DNA of 64,000 nt from Bin103 sp002238925. Its GTDB lineage: Bacteria; Spirochaetota; Spirochaetia; SZUA-6; Bin103. The stretch is from positions 4,836,001-4,900,000 of the forward strand of contig OZ242313.1 of the NCBI GenBank assembly GCA_965208065.1, written 5' to 3'. Both the position numbers and the translations under genes were made by a program. This document shows positions 43,019 to 51,519 of this stretch, one piece after another. The notes beneath the pieces were generated by a model. That model saw only the letters and a program-made list of their open reading frames with translations. It had not been told where the DNA came from and did no database searches. Position 1 is the stretch's first letter, and every line of letters starts with the position of its first letter.

Positions 43019-43444
43019 ATGAGTCCCGCGCTGTTGATCACTATCGCCATCCAGCTCGGCTGCCAGGCGTTCAAGGTGGTGTACTACTCGATTCGCAACC
43101 GCCGCCTGGAGGTGCCACGCCTGTTTTCCACCGGCGGCATGCCAAGCGCGCACTCCGCGTTCGTCGCCGCGCTGGTGGTGTCGGTCGGACTCGTGGAGGG
43201 CTGGTCGTCCGCCGCCTTCACGGTGTCGGTGGTGCTGGCCGCCATCGTGGTGTTCGACGCGGTACGCCTGCGCCGCACGGTGGATCTCCACAGCCGCGTG
43301 CTGAACGAGTTGATCGCCCTCCTGCCCGACCGGCGGCCGGCATTCGACCCGCCGGTGATCGGGCACAGCACCGCCGAGGTGGTGGTCGGTATCGTGGTCG
43401 GCGCCGTGCTCGCGGCTTTCGCCTACCTGCTGTTCGTCGCCTGA
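43019..43444 (+). CDS. Divergent PAP2 family (DUF212) membrane protein
   Basis: 141 residues, about four membrane helices. Motifs GGMPSAHSA (39-47) and GHSTAEVVVG (about 119-128) are the PAP2-like phosphatase motifs typical of the DUF212/YuiD family, and RNRRLEVPRLFSTGG is conserved. A lipid or isoprenoid phosphatase activity is likely but not proven. Only 31 nt follow the UxaE stop. Confidence 0.9.
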   Translation: MSPALLITIAIQLGCQAFKVVYYSIRNRRLEVPRLFSTGGMPSAHSAFVAALVVSVGLVEGWSSAAFTVSVVLAAIVVFDAVRLRRTVDLHSRVLNELIALLPDRRPAFDPPVIGHSTAEVVVGIVVGAVLAAFAYLLFVA

Positions 43445-43467
43445 GCTGCTACCAAGCTATTTCGCGG

Positions 43468-44364
43468 CTATATCGCGCCGGACAGACCGGTGTCGGACAC
43501 CCGGTATAGCTCGCCGCCGGCAAACGTGACGTAGAGTACGCCGCGCCCCGCTTCGGCGAACGTGCAGTTGGTGGGCCGGTCGGCGGGCGACGGATGCGTG
43601 GACACCACCCGCCCGGACGGCTCGAACACGTAAATCATCGGTCCGGGGCCGCGCTCGCGGTGCCCGGCGGTGGCCACGATGAGGCCTTCGGTGGTGCGGG
43701 TCATGCCGTCGACCCCGCGCGCGTCGGCAAAGTCGTGCAGCACGCGGTGCTCGCCGAGAGAGCCGTCGGCGGCGATCGGGTAGGCGCGCAGTTGGCGGCG
43801 CTGATCGGGCCGGTGCGGGCTCTCGGCCACGTACAGCTCGCTCTCGTCCTCGTTCAGCAGCACGCCGTTGGGCCGGTTGGTGTCGAAGGTGACGCGCCGC
43901 GGCGGGCCGCCGGGGTCAACGCCCGTCGAGACGCCAGGATCGACGCCCGTCGAGACGCCAGGATCGACGCAGTATACCGACTCGTGGTTGAGCTGCATGG
44001 GGCGCCCGCCGTAGTTGGGATCGCTGAACCAGATGCGCCCGCCGGCTGCCTGGGCGAGATCGTTGGGCTCGTTGAACTGCTTGCCCTCGAAGCGGTCGGC
44101 GATCACCTCGGTATCGGCCTCGGCGACGTAGCGCACCACGCGGCGGCCGCCGCCTTCGCACGCCAACAGGCCGCCGCCCGGCGCGCGCAGCATGCCGTTG
44201 GCGCGCCCGGTATCCTCGCGCCACACCACCCGCTCGCCGCTGTCCGGATCGTAGCGCCAGGTGCGGCTGGCGTAGATCTCGGAGTAGAACAGGTAGCGTC
44301 CGTCCCAGACCGGCCCCTCGGTAATGAACTCGTGGTGGTGAACCAGTTCCCACTGCCAACTCAT
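43468..44364 (-). CDS. SMP-30/gluconolactonase family lactonase with in-frame repeat
   Basis: 298 residues of the six-bladed propeller SMP-30 fold: EGPVWDGRYLFYSE (the metal-binding Glu near residue 16), NEPNDLAQAAGGRIWFSDP, NRPNGVLLNEDES and ADARGVDGMT with the conserved Asn and Asp ligands. It hydrolyses aldonolactones. An eight-residue unit, VDPGVSTG, is repeated in tandem in the loop after VYCVD; the underlying DNA repeat is at 43921-43968. Its ATG overlaps the stop of the upstream aldo/keto reductase, so both share an mRNA. Confidence 0.9.
   Translation of the reverse strand: MSWQWELVHHHEFITEGPVWDGRYLFYSEIYASRTWRYDPDSGERVVWREDTGRANGMLRAPGGGLLACEGGGRRVVRYVAEADTEVIADRFEGKQFNEPNDLAQAAGGRIWFSDPNYGGRPMQLNHESVYCVDPGVSTGVDPGVSTGVDPGGPPRRVTFDTNRPNGVLLNEDESELYVAESPHRPDQRRQLRAYPIAADGSLGEHRVLHDFADARGVDGMTRTTEGLIVATAGHRERGPGPMIYVFEPSGRVVSTHPSPADRPTNCTFAEAGRGVLYVTFAGGELYRVSDTGLSGAI
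43921..43968 (-). repeat. Perfect 24-bp tandem duplication inside the SMP-30 gene
   Basis: Bases 43921-43944 are repeated exactly at 43945-43968, starting GCCCGTCGAG and ending CCAGGATCGAC. The unit encodes eight residues, so the frame is kept. A partial further copy precedes it (GTCAAC). Such a repeat could expand or contract by slippage. Confidence 0.85.
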
Positions 44365-45383
44365 GGTGTATCTCCCGTCGGATGCGCGACGGCGGCGGCA
44401 CGGCGCTGCACCATCTCCCGCTGCATTGCCTGCGGATAGCGCGGCGCCGGCTCGCTCACCGCGGTCAGCGCCGCCGCCAGTGCGGAGTCCAGCCGCCAGC
44501 CGGCGGCGCCCAGGTTCTGGGTCAACTGCTCCACGTTGCGCGCGCCCACGATGGCCGAGGTAACGCCGGGACGCTCCAGCACCCAGCGCAGCGCCACCTG
44601 GGCGGGCGTCCTGCCGATCTGCGACGCCCTATCCAGCAGCAGTGCCAGGGTGGCGTCCGCGCTCGGCGCGAAGAATGCGCTCGGGTAGGCCCAGCCGTCC
44701 GCGGAACGGCTGCCCTCGCGCACCGCCATGCCGGGCCGGTACCGGCCGGCCAGGAAGCCGCCCGCCAGCGGCGCCCACACCGCCACGCCGAGCCGCTTGT
44801 AGCGGCACAGGGGCAGGATCTCCAACTCGATGTCGCGCACCACCAGGCTGTACTGCGGCTGGTAGCAGGCGAAGCGCGCAAGCCCGTGGTGGTCGCTGAT
44901 CCACAGCGCCTCGCTCAGCCGCCACGCCTCGTAATTGCTGCACGCCGGGTAGCGCACCTTGCCCTGGCGCACCAGCGCATCCACCGCGTACAGCATCTCG
45001 TCCAGTTCCGTCTCCACGTCGACGTGGTGGATGTAATAGATGTCGATCCAGTCGGTGCCGAGCCGGCGCAGGCTGTCCTCGACGGCGCGCATGATGTGCA
45101 CCCGCGACATGCCGGAGTCGTTGATGCCGCCACCCATCGGGTTGAAGAACTTGGTTGCGACCACGGCGTCTTGGCGGCGCCCCGCCAGCGCCTTGCCGAG
45201 CAGGCGCTCCGATTCGCCGTCGGCGTAGGAGTTGGCAGTGTCGAAGAAGTTGATGCCGGCGGCGAACGCGGCGTCCACCATGCGGGCGGCCGCGCCGGCG
45301 TCGGCCGTCACCCCGAAGGTCATCGTTCCGAGACACAGTTCGGACACCTTCAGCCCCGAACGCCCCATGCGGCGATATTCCAT
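44361..45383 (-). CDS. Aldo/keto reductase
   Basis: 340 residues, Tas/YajO-like. Catalytic residues Asp48 and Tyr53 (FFDTANSYADG), Lys78 (VATKFF) and His119/120 (YYIHHVD). I start at the ATG at 45383, since upstream codons are not family-like. Reduces or oxidises sugar aldehydes or ketoses with NADP. Gene order reductase then SMP-30 lactonase, overlapping by 4 nt, suggests oxidation of an aldose to its lactone followed by ring opening. Confidence 0.92.
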   Translation of the reverse strand: MEYRRMGRSGLKVSELCLGTMTFGVTADAGAAARMVDAAFAAGINFFDTANSYADGESERLLGKALAGRRQDAVVATKFFNPMGGGINDSGMSRVHIMRAVEDSLRRLGTDWIDIYYIHHVDVETELDEMLYAVDALVRQGKVRYPACSNYEAWRLSEALWISDHHGLARFACYQPQYSLVVRDIELEILPLCRYKRLGVAVWAPLAGGFLAGRYRPGMAVREGSRSADGWAYPSAFFAPSADATLALLLDRASQIGRTPAQVALRWVLERPGVTSAIVGARNVEQLTQNLGAAGWRLDSALAAALTAVSEPAPRYPQAMQREMVQRRAAAVAHPTGDTP

Positions 45384-45438
45384 ATCCGTGGGCACACGAT
45401 AGCACGGACCATGGCAGACAAACATTCCCCGGCCGGCA

Positions 45439-45468
45439 TTGCACAAGCCGCGGACGGGACACCATAGT
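45439..45468 (+). promoter_or_regulatory. Leaderless-type promoter of the Gfo/Idh/MocA gene
   Basis: TTGCAC (45439-45444), 18-nt spacer, CATAGT (45463-45468), then 9 nt to the ATG at 45478. No Shine-Dalgarno. Divergent from the aldo/keto reductase. Confidence 0.45.
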
Positions 45469-45477
45469 CTGGGCGAG

Positions 45478-46449
45478 ATGAAGCAACTGGGTATCGGGTT
45501 CTTTGGCGCCGGGGTGGTGGCCAACCTGCACGCCGAGGCGGTGCGGCGCTGCGCCGGCGCGCGGCTGGTCGGGCTGTGGAACCGTACGCCGCAGCGCGCC
45601 GAGGAAAAGGCGCGGACGTACGGCTGCGAACGCTACGACAGCGTGGACGACCTGCTCGGCGATCCTGCCATCGACGCCGTGCACGTGCTCACCAACCTGG
45701 AGAGCCACCACGAGTTGACCCTGCGCGCGCTGGCGGCCGGCAAGCACGTGCTGGTCGAAAAGCCGGTCAGTGTCACGGTGGCCGAGATCGAGGAGATGGC
45801 GGCGCGCGCCGACGCCGCCGGCCTCGTGTGCATGCCGGGGCACAACTACATCTACGAAGACGGCGTACGGCGCGCCGGCGAGCTGATTGCCGGCGGCGCG
45901 CTCGGCCGGCTGATTGCGGTGTACGTGCTGTACAACATTCACCACGCCGAGCAGCACGTGCGCACCATTCCGGGCGTGATCCGGCAAATCCTGACCCATC
46001 ACGCCTACATCCTGCTCTACCTCGCCGGACGGCCCGTCGAGCTCAGCGCCATGAAGGCCACCCTGCACTACGAGAGCATCACCCAAGAGGACATCGCGCT
46101 GGTGAACCTGCGCATGGGTTCGGGAGCGCTGGCCCACCTGCAGGCGAGCTTCGCGGCGGACGATCACAGCGCCGATCCGTGGACGGTGCTGATCAAGGCG
46201 ATCGGCACCGACGGCGCCACCCGCTACAGCTACCGCGACTGGGTGGAGAACAAACCCGCTGAAGTGCACTCGCAGACCTACAGCGCCTACCCCTACTCCA
46301 TCTACCGCGAGGTCGAGCACTTCGTCGCCCACGTGCGGGACGGCGGACCGCCGCCGCTGTCCACCATGGCCGACGCCGTCGACGCGCAGCGGATCGTGGA
46401 AGCCGCCGAGAGCTCCGCCGATTCCGGGCAGTTGGAGCGCCTCCATTAG
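45478..46449 (+). CDS. Gfo/Idh/MocA family oxidoreductase
   Basis: 323 residues. Rossmann motif GFFGAGVVANLHA, EKPVS (about 97-101), and a substrate domain with HHAYILLYLAG in place of the usual DxGxH. NAD(P)-linked sugar or inositol dehydrogenase; the substrate is unknown. Faces the aldo/keto reductase-SMP-30 unit, so it may share a sugar-acid pathway. Confidence 0.9.
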   Translation: MKQLGIGFFGAGVVANLHAEAVRRCAGARLVGLWNRTPQRAEEKARTYGCERYDSVDDLLGDPAIDAVHVLTNLESHHELTLRALAAGKHVLVEKPVSVTVAEIEEMAARADAAGLVCMPGHNYIYEDGVRRAGELIAGGALGRLIAVYVLYNIHHAEQHVRTIPGVIRQILTHHAYILLYLAGRPVELSAMKATLHYESITQEDIALVNLRMGSGALAHLQASFAADDHSADPWTVLIKAIGTDGATRYSYRDWVENKPAEVHSQTYSAYPYSIYREVEHFVAHVRDGGPPPLSTMADAVDAQRIVEAAESSADSGQLERLH

Positions 46450-46471
46450 CCTGCCATTGGCAACCTGAGGG

Positions 46472-46499
46472 CGGGCGCCGAGAGCGACCGCGGCGCCCG
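46472..46499. terminator. Bidirectional hairpin between convergent genes
   Basis: CGGGCGCCG (46472-46480) and CGGCGCCCG (46491-46499) form a perfect 9-bp stem with a 10-nt loop between the convergent Gfo/Idh and MFS genes. No T-run. The rest of this 122-bp gap is GC-rich and empty. Confidence 0.5.
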
Positions 46500-46571
46500 G
46501 TGGGGGCGGGACGGGCCGCCGCGCCGCGGTGTTCGGCGCGCTGACCCGGCGCCCGAGCCGCGCGAGTCGCG

Positions 46572-48800
46572 CTACAGCCGGCGCCAGGCGTAGTAGGCGA
46601 TGGTGGCGGCGAGCAGAAAGCGGAAGTGTTCCAACTCGCCGGTTGCCGGGCGCGCCAACGCCTCGGCGAGGATGGCGGTGAGCGGCACGTCGCGCACCAC
46701 CACCGGGATCTGCTCCAACGCGTCGCCGGCGGCGGCGCGGAATGCCGGCAGGTCCGGAAACCCGGCCACCAGCGCGGTGACCAGGTTCAGGGTCGCCGGC
46801 GCCAGCCGCGCGCGCTCCTGATGTTCGGCCACGTAGTCGGTGACCATGGCCAGACCATGCCGGGCGTTGCCGAGGAACCCCTGGTACAGCGGGTAGAAGC
46901 TGTTCGCCATCTCCAGGATGCCGGCGGCCGACAGGATTACCTCGTCGCGCACGTAGCGGCTCGGCGCGCGTTCCAGCACCGCCAGCACGTCATCCAGCGA
47001 CGCCGGGTCGCCGAACAGCTCCAGGGCGGCCGCGCCGTGAATCAGCAGGCGCGGGTTCTCGGTGGACCGGAACAGCTCCTCGATGGTGGCGCGGCTGTTC
47101 TGATCGCCGAGCTGGGCCAGCGCCACCATCGCCTTGCCGACCAGGAACACGTCGGGCGAGGTGAGGCTGTTGCGCAGCACCTCGACCCCGTCGGTAAGGC
47201 GCTTGCGCCCGATCAGGTCGGCGGCCTTGTGTGCGGTCGTGAACGGCTGCCCGGAAACTTCGGCGATCAGGGCGCGGGCCAACTCATCGGTGGCCGGCAT
47301 GTCGGCGAGCGAATCCAGCGCCTCCGAGCGCACCGCGAACCGGGGCGAATCGAGGCGGCGCAGCAGGTCGGGCGCGGCCAGCCGTGACGGCGTGCCGCCG
47401 AGCCGGCGCACCAGCGATTGCTCGGTGTCGGAGGTGCGGCTGCCCTTCAACCGATGCAGCAGCGCCAGCGCGCGCAGGTCGCGCGGCGATGCAAACAGGC
47501 CCAGCAGGTCGTGCACCCGGTAGGCGCCGAGCCGCTCGAGGCGTGCCGCCAGCATGATGATGCCGACGTAGGCCACCGCAAGGGCGCCGAAGTAGATGCG
47601 GTATACGTCCGAGGTCTCCAGTCCGCGGACCGACCGCAGGAGGTCGAGCACCAGCCCGCCGCCGAGCGAGCCCAGCGACGCCGGGATGCCGACCACCAGG
47701 AAGTAGAGAATGCCGAGGTTGAGCCGGTCGGCGCTCGGCGTCAGGTTGAAATAGTAGACGCTGTTGGCGCTGGTGGCGCCGGCGGCGCCGAAGGTGGCGA
47801 AGAAGAACACCACACCCAGGTACACCCACACCGCGGTGACGCTGTCGAGCGGCGGCGCCACGGCAAGCATTACCGTGGTCACGGCCAGGGTCGCGGTGAA
47901 CAGCGAAATCAGCGGCTTGGCACCGACCCGGTCGATCACGAACGCGCTCACCAGCGCCATGGCGATGGCTCCGGCGCCGCCCACCGCCCCAAGCAGCATG
48001 GCGGTGTTGTCGCCCAGCCCATGTGCCCGCTTGGCGTACACCACCAGGAACGGCAGCACCATGGACACCGCGAAGCTGTGCACCGCCAGCAGGGTCAGGA
48101 AGCGCGGCACGCCAGGCCGCCGCAGCGTGCGCCCGAGCGAAGCCAGGAAGCCGCCGGCACGGTCGGGGGCGGGCGGCTCCGGGAAGCGGAACACCAGCCG
48201 GGTGGAAGACAGGCCGATCACAATGCCCGCCGCCATCAGCAGCGAGTACAGGAACAGCGGCGACTCCTCCTGCAGCAGCAGGCCGATCGCCAGTCCGGCG
48301 CCGATGCCGGCGGTATGAATCACGAGCTGGTTGCGCGACAGGAACGAGCCGCGCTCGGTCTCGGTGGTAATGGCGCCGACGATGGCGTTGTGGCCGGTTA
48401 TGGCGACGCCGCGCGCCAGGTTGAAGCCGACGACGCTCGCCGCGATCAGCCAGATGCTGACCGGCGCGCTGTTGTTCGCGAACAGGGGCGCGAGCAGGAT
48501 TGGCGACATCAGGGCATAGCGGGCGATCCAGAATATGCCCATGGTGCGCACGGTGCCGAGCCGGCGCACGATCAGGCGGCCGAGCAGCGGCACCAACTGG
48601 CCGAGCGGAATGAACGAATAGAGTACGCCGACCAGCAGGTCGCCGGCGCCGAGACGCAGCGCGTACAGGGCGATCAGGTTCCCGGTCAGCAGGTGGAACG
48701 ACACCACGTTCAGGAACGAGAACAACGTAAAGTTGCGCTGCGCGGTGCGCATCTGGCGCGGCGTCAGCTCACCGTCGCCGGCAGCAATGGTGTCGGTCAT
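46572..48800 (-). CDS. MFS transporter fused to a HEAT-like repeat domain
   Basis: 742 residues. Residues about 18-435 form a 12-helix MFS protein (NVVSFHLLTGNLIALYALRLG, FNLARGVAITGHNAIVGAI). Residues about 455-740 are cytoplasmic helical pairs with HEAT/PBS-like patterns (SPRFAVRSEALDSLADMP, SPDVFLVGKAMVALAQLGDQ, NPRLLIHGAAALELFGD, APSRYVRDEVILSAAGILEM). GGAAGGG precedes the ATG at 48800. The MFS half suggests export or uptake of a small solute; the HEAT half may bind a regulator. The fusion is open across the whole length, so it is a real protein, not two merged frames. Substrate unknown. Confidence 0.88.
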   Translation of the reverse strand: MTDTIAAGDGELTPRQMRTAQRNFTLFSFLNVVSFHLLTGNLIALYALRLGAGDLLVGVLYSFIPLGQLVPLLGRLIVRRLGTVRTMGIFWIARYALMSPILLAPLFANNSAPVSIWLIAASVVGFNLARGVAITGHNAIVGAITTETERGSFLSRNQLVIHTAGIGAGLAIGLLLQEESPLFLYSLLMAAGIVIGLSSTRLVFRFPEPPAPDRAGGFLASLGRTLRRPGVPRFLTLLAVHSFAVSMVLPFLVVYAKRAHGLGDNTAMLLGAVGGAGAIAMALVSAFVIDRVGAKPLISLFTATLAVTTVMLAVAPPLDSVTAVWVYLGVVFFFATFGAAGATSANSVYYFNLTPSADRLNLGILYFLVVGIPASLGSLGGGLVLDLLRSVRGLETSDVYRIYFGALAVAYVGIIMLAARLERLGAYRVHDLLGLFASPRDLRALALLHRLKGSRTSDTEQSLVRRLGGTPSRLAAPDLLRRLDSPRFAVRSEALDSLADMPATDELARALIAEVSGQPFTTAHKAADLIGRKRLTDGVEVLRNSLTSPDVFLVGKAMVALAQLGDQNSRATIEELFRSTENPRLLIHGAAALELFGDPASLDDVLAVLERAPSRYVRDEVILSAAGILEMANSFYPLYQGFLGNARHGLAMVTDYVAEHQERARLAPATLNLVTALVAGFPDLPAFRAAAGDALEQIPVVVRDVPLTAILAEALARPATGELEHFRFLLAATIAYYAWRRL

Positions 48801-49002
48801 TTCGCGGTACCCTTCCGCTGCGCGTAGCTGTTCACGACGCCGAAAGTTACTCGCCGCCCGCGCACCCCGGCAAGCGCCCCGCCGAGCCCTCGCCAAGTGC
48901 GGCGCGTGCGGCGTCGACGGTGCCGTCCTTGTCGTGCTCGGCGCCGATCACTATGATGCGCCGGAGCACATTTCATTCGAACATCCCCTTTGGAGCACAA
49001 TC

Positions 49003-50019
49003 TTGAAAGTAGTTCAGACGACCGATGACCGGCAGGTAAACTTGACAGACGTTCCCGATCCGCAGGCGCAGGGCGAGTGGGCGGTGGTGAAGATCCACAG
49101 CGCCCCCATGTGTACCGAGTACAAGGCGTACAAGGCGGGACGCGGGATGCGCTCGATGGGCCACGAGGCCGCCGGCGAGGTGGTGGACGTGGACCAGTCC
49201 AGCCTGATCAAGGTGGGAGACCGGGTGGCGGTGATGCCGCAGACCAGTTGCGGCGTATGCGACCTGTGCCTGGCCGGCGAGTACATCCACTGCGAGAACC
49301 AGCCGAGTCCCGAGCAGCTCGGCGTGTACGAGCATGGCACCGGCACCTACGCGCAGTACGTGATCAAGCAGGACCGGTTCCTGGTTCCGCTGCCCGACTC
49401 GATGTCGTACGACCACGGCAGCATGGCATGCTGCGGCCTCGGCCCCACCTTCGGCGCCATGCAGCGCATGAACGTGGGCAGCGGCGAAACGGTAATGGTC
49501 ACCGGCATCGGCCCGGTCGGCCTCGGGGCGATCGTCAACGTCCTGCACCGGCGCTCGCGGGCGGTCGCGGTGGAAATGATCCCCTACCGGCGCAAGCTCG
49601 CCGAGAAGCTCGGCGCGGTGGCGGTCGATCCGTCCGCCGACGGCGCCGTGGAGCAGGTGATGGAGCTGACCGGCGGGCGCGGCGTGGATGCCGCGGTGGA
49701 CTGCTCGGGGGTCGGCGCCGCGCAGCGATTCGCGCTCGACTGCCTGCGCCGCCGCGGGCGCATGTCGTTCGTCGGCCAGGGCGGCGAGGTGCCGCTGTAC
49801 ACCAGCCGCGACATGATCAGCCGCGGCCTGGAGCTGTACGGGGCGTGGCACTACAACCGCGCCGACGCCTCCAAGCTGCTCGGGGTGATTGCCGACTCCG
49901 GCGAGCTGCTCGACAAGCAGATTACCCACCGCTTCCCGATGAAGGATGCGCAGACGGCGTTCGACCTGCAGGTAACCGGCGAGACCGGCAAGGTAATCCT
50001 CCACCCCTGGGAGGATTAG
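49003..50019 (+). CDS. Zinc-dependent alcohol/sorbitol-type dehydrogenase
   Basis: 338 residues from TTG 49003 (GGAG 7 nt upstream; no ATG near). Full zinc set: catalytic Cys37 and GHE (53-55), structural Cys83, Cys86, Cys89 and Cys97 (CGVCDLCLAGEYIHC). Cofactor motif GIGPVGLG. The catalytic triplet is preceded by APMCTEYKAY instead of the usual GICGTD. Likely a polyol or sugar dehydrogenase using NAD. Stands alone between the MFS gene and ccdA. Confidence 0.9.
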   Translation: MKVVQTTDDRQVNLTDVPDPQAQGEWAVVKIHSAPMCTEYKAYKAGRGMRSMGHEAAGEVVDVDQSSLIKVGDRVAVMPQTSCGVCDLCLAGEYIHCENQPSPEQLGVYEHGTGTYAQYVIKQDRFLVPLPDSMSYDHGSMACCGLGPTFGAMQRMNVGSGETVMVTGIGPVGLGAIVNVLHRRSRAVAVEMIPYRRKLAEKLGAVAVDPSADGAVEQVMELTGGRGVDAAVDCSGVGAAQRFALDCLRRRGRMSFVGQGGEVPLYTSRDMISRGLELYGAWHYNRADASKLLGVIADSGELLDKQITHRFPMKDAQTAFDLQVTGETGKVILHPWED

Positions 50020-50023
50020 CCGC

Positions 50024-50869
50024 TCAGGCGGCGGAGAACCAGCCGAAGGCGTCGGCGAATACTACCCAGTAGTAGACCAGGTAGCCGCCGGCGCCGACCA
50101 GGAACATCGCGCTGGCGCGGCTGATGGCCAGCATCGAGCCGCGCAACCACTTCGCCACCGCGCCGCGGAACAGGGCGGCGCCGACGGTGACCGCGATCAG
50201 CACCGAACCCATGCCGAGCGCGTAGCCCATGAACTGCCCGAAGGCGGCGCCCAAGCCCTGCGTGCCGAGGCCGATGCCAACCACCGCCAGGAAGATCGGC
50301 AGCGTGCAGCTCAGCGAGCTGATCGAGTAGGCGGCGCCGAACGCCACCACGTTGCCGAGGTTGCGGCGCGGGCTCACGTGCACGCGGCTGGCCGCCAGCA
50401 GCGCCAGCTTGCCGCGCCCGGTCAGCAGCCACACGCCGATGCCGAGCAGCACCACGCCCAGGAAGGCGCCGAAGAACCGGAAGGTGGCGGTAAGCCATTG
50501 GCCGCCGGCGGCCACCACCACGCCCACCGCCGCGGCGACCGCTATGAACCCGCCGGTGGCCGCCACGCCGAGCAGGAGGCCGCGTCCCGCCCGCTCGATG
50601 AAGGAGCGTTCGTAGAACCCCTCTTCCTCGCTGCCGAGGTGGTAGGAGATGTAGGTGGGCAGCATTACGAACCCGCACGGGTTGACGCTCGCCACCATGC
50701 CGGCGAGGAACGCGAACAGGAACGGCAGGGTAACGGACACGTTGGCCGCCGCCGACTCGACATCGGCCTGCACACGAATCACCGCCGCCAGCAGGGCGGC
50801 CACCACCAGCGCCGGCACCGCGAAGCTGATGACCTGGTTGCGGCGGCTGACCGCCTCGGCGCCGGCCAT
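50024..50869 (-). CDS. ccdA: CcdA-like transmembrane thiol-disulfide transporter
   Basis: 281 residues, about six membrane helices. The two redox cysteines are Cys65 (SVNPCGFVML) and Cys188 (SLSCTLPIF), in the CcdA/DsbD-beta positions. It passes reducing power from cytoplasmic thioredoxin across the membrane, here to the TlpA/ResA-like lipoprotein encoded 2 nt upstream. An ATG at 50869 is chosen. CcdA usually serves cytochrome c maturation, but no cyt c genes are in the window. It converges with the dehydrogenase gene 4 nt away. Confidence 0.9.
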   Translation of the reverse strand: MAGAEAVSRRNQVISFAVPALVVAALLAAVIRVQADVESAAANVSVTLPFLFAFLAGMVASVNPCGFVMLPTYISYHLGSEEEGFYERSFIERAGRGLLLGVAATGGFIAVAAAVGVVVAAGGQWLTATFRFFGAFLGVVLLGIGVWLLTGRGKLALLAASRVHVSPRRNLGNVVAFGAAYSISSLSCTLPIFLAVVGIGLGTQGLGAAFGQFMGYALGMGSVLIAVTVGAALFRGAVAKWLRGSMLAISRASAMFLVGAGGYLVYYWVVFADAFGWFSAA

Positions 50870-50871
50870 CG

Positions 50872-51465
50872 TCAGCGCTCCGCCACCGCGAGCAGCTCTT
50901 CGACGTGCTCGACGAGTTTTTCCTTGGTCAGGATGCCGGTCCACTTGGCGACGACGCCGCCGTCGGCGGTGACGAACAGCGTGGTCGGCATGCCGAGCAC
51001 CTGGAAGTGCGCCACCACGTCGGCATCTTCGGTGGTGCCGGCCGGGTAGGATACGCCCAGCTCGCTCAGCAGCGCGCGGCCCTGGTCGCTATTGCCGAGC
51101 CCGGTAAACGGCCCCAGGTCGATGCCGAGCATCAGGATGCGGTCGCTATATTCGTCGTACACCTCCTGGAACTCCGGCATCTCCGCCCGGCACGGCGGAC
51201 ACAGCCCTGCCCAGAAGTTGAGCACCACCGGCTTGCCGTGGTCGAGCACGGCGCTGAACTGCATGCGCTCGGCGGTCAGCCCACCGCCGGTCTGGTAGGC
51301 GACGATTTCGAAGTCGCCCACCCGCGGCAGGTCGGCCGCCGCCGCGGACGCGCCCCCGCCGTCATCGTCCGAGCCGCGGTTGCACGCGGCCGCCAGCAGC
51401 AGTGCCAGCACTCCCAACAGCGGCAGCCACGGCAACCTCCGCCGTCTCTCTGACCTGGTATCCAT
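50872..51465 (-). CDS. TlpA/ResA-like thioredoxin-fold lipoprotein
   Basis: 197 residues. Lipobox LAAAC (Cys28) after a hydrophobic signal; active site CPPC (Cys89-Cys92, FWAGLCPPC) and cis-Pro in GMPTTLF. A reducing thiol oxidoreductase outside the membrane, fed by the CcdA homologue downstream. A GTG directly before the ATG is an alternative start. Gene order tlpA-ccdA with a 2-nt gap shows the pair works together. Confidence 0.92.
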   Translation of the reverse strand: MDTRSERRRRLPWLPLLGVLALLLAAACNRGSDDDGGGASAAAADLPRVGDFEIVAYQTGGGLTAERMQFSAVLDHGKPVVLNFWAGLCPPCRAEMPEFQEVYDEYSDRILMLGIDLGPFTGLGNSDQGRALLSELGVSYPAGTTEDADVVAHFQVLGMPTTLFVTADGGVVAKWTGILTKEKLVEHVEELLAVAER

Positions 51466-51519
51466 CACATTGTTCCGATGCTGCCGGCGCGGCGAATCAT
51501 ACGCCGCGCCGGAAACGCA

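Noticed and set aside
43921..43968. CRISPR-like repeat
   Set aside because: Two adjacent copies with no spacer, kept in frame within a coding gene. It is a tandem duplication.
44629..46446. Long minus-strand frame of 605 codons opposite the Gfo/Idh gene and through the aldo/keto reductase
   Set aside because: Two better-supported genes in other frames cover the interval, and the translation changes to Arg/Gly-rich sequence with no domain.
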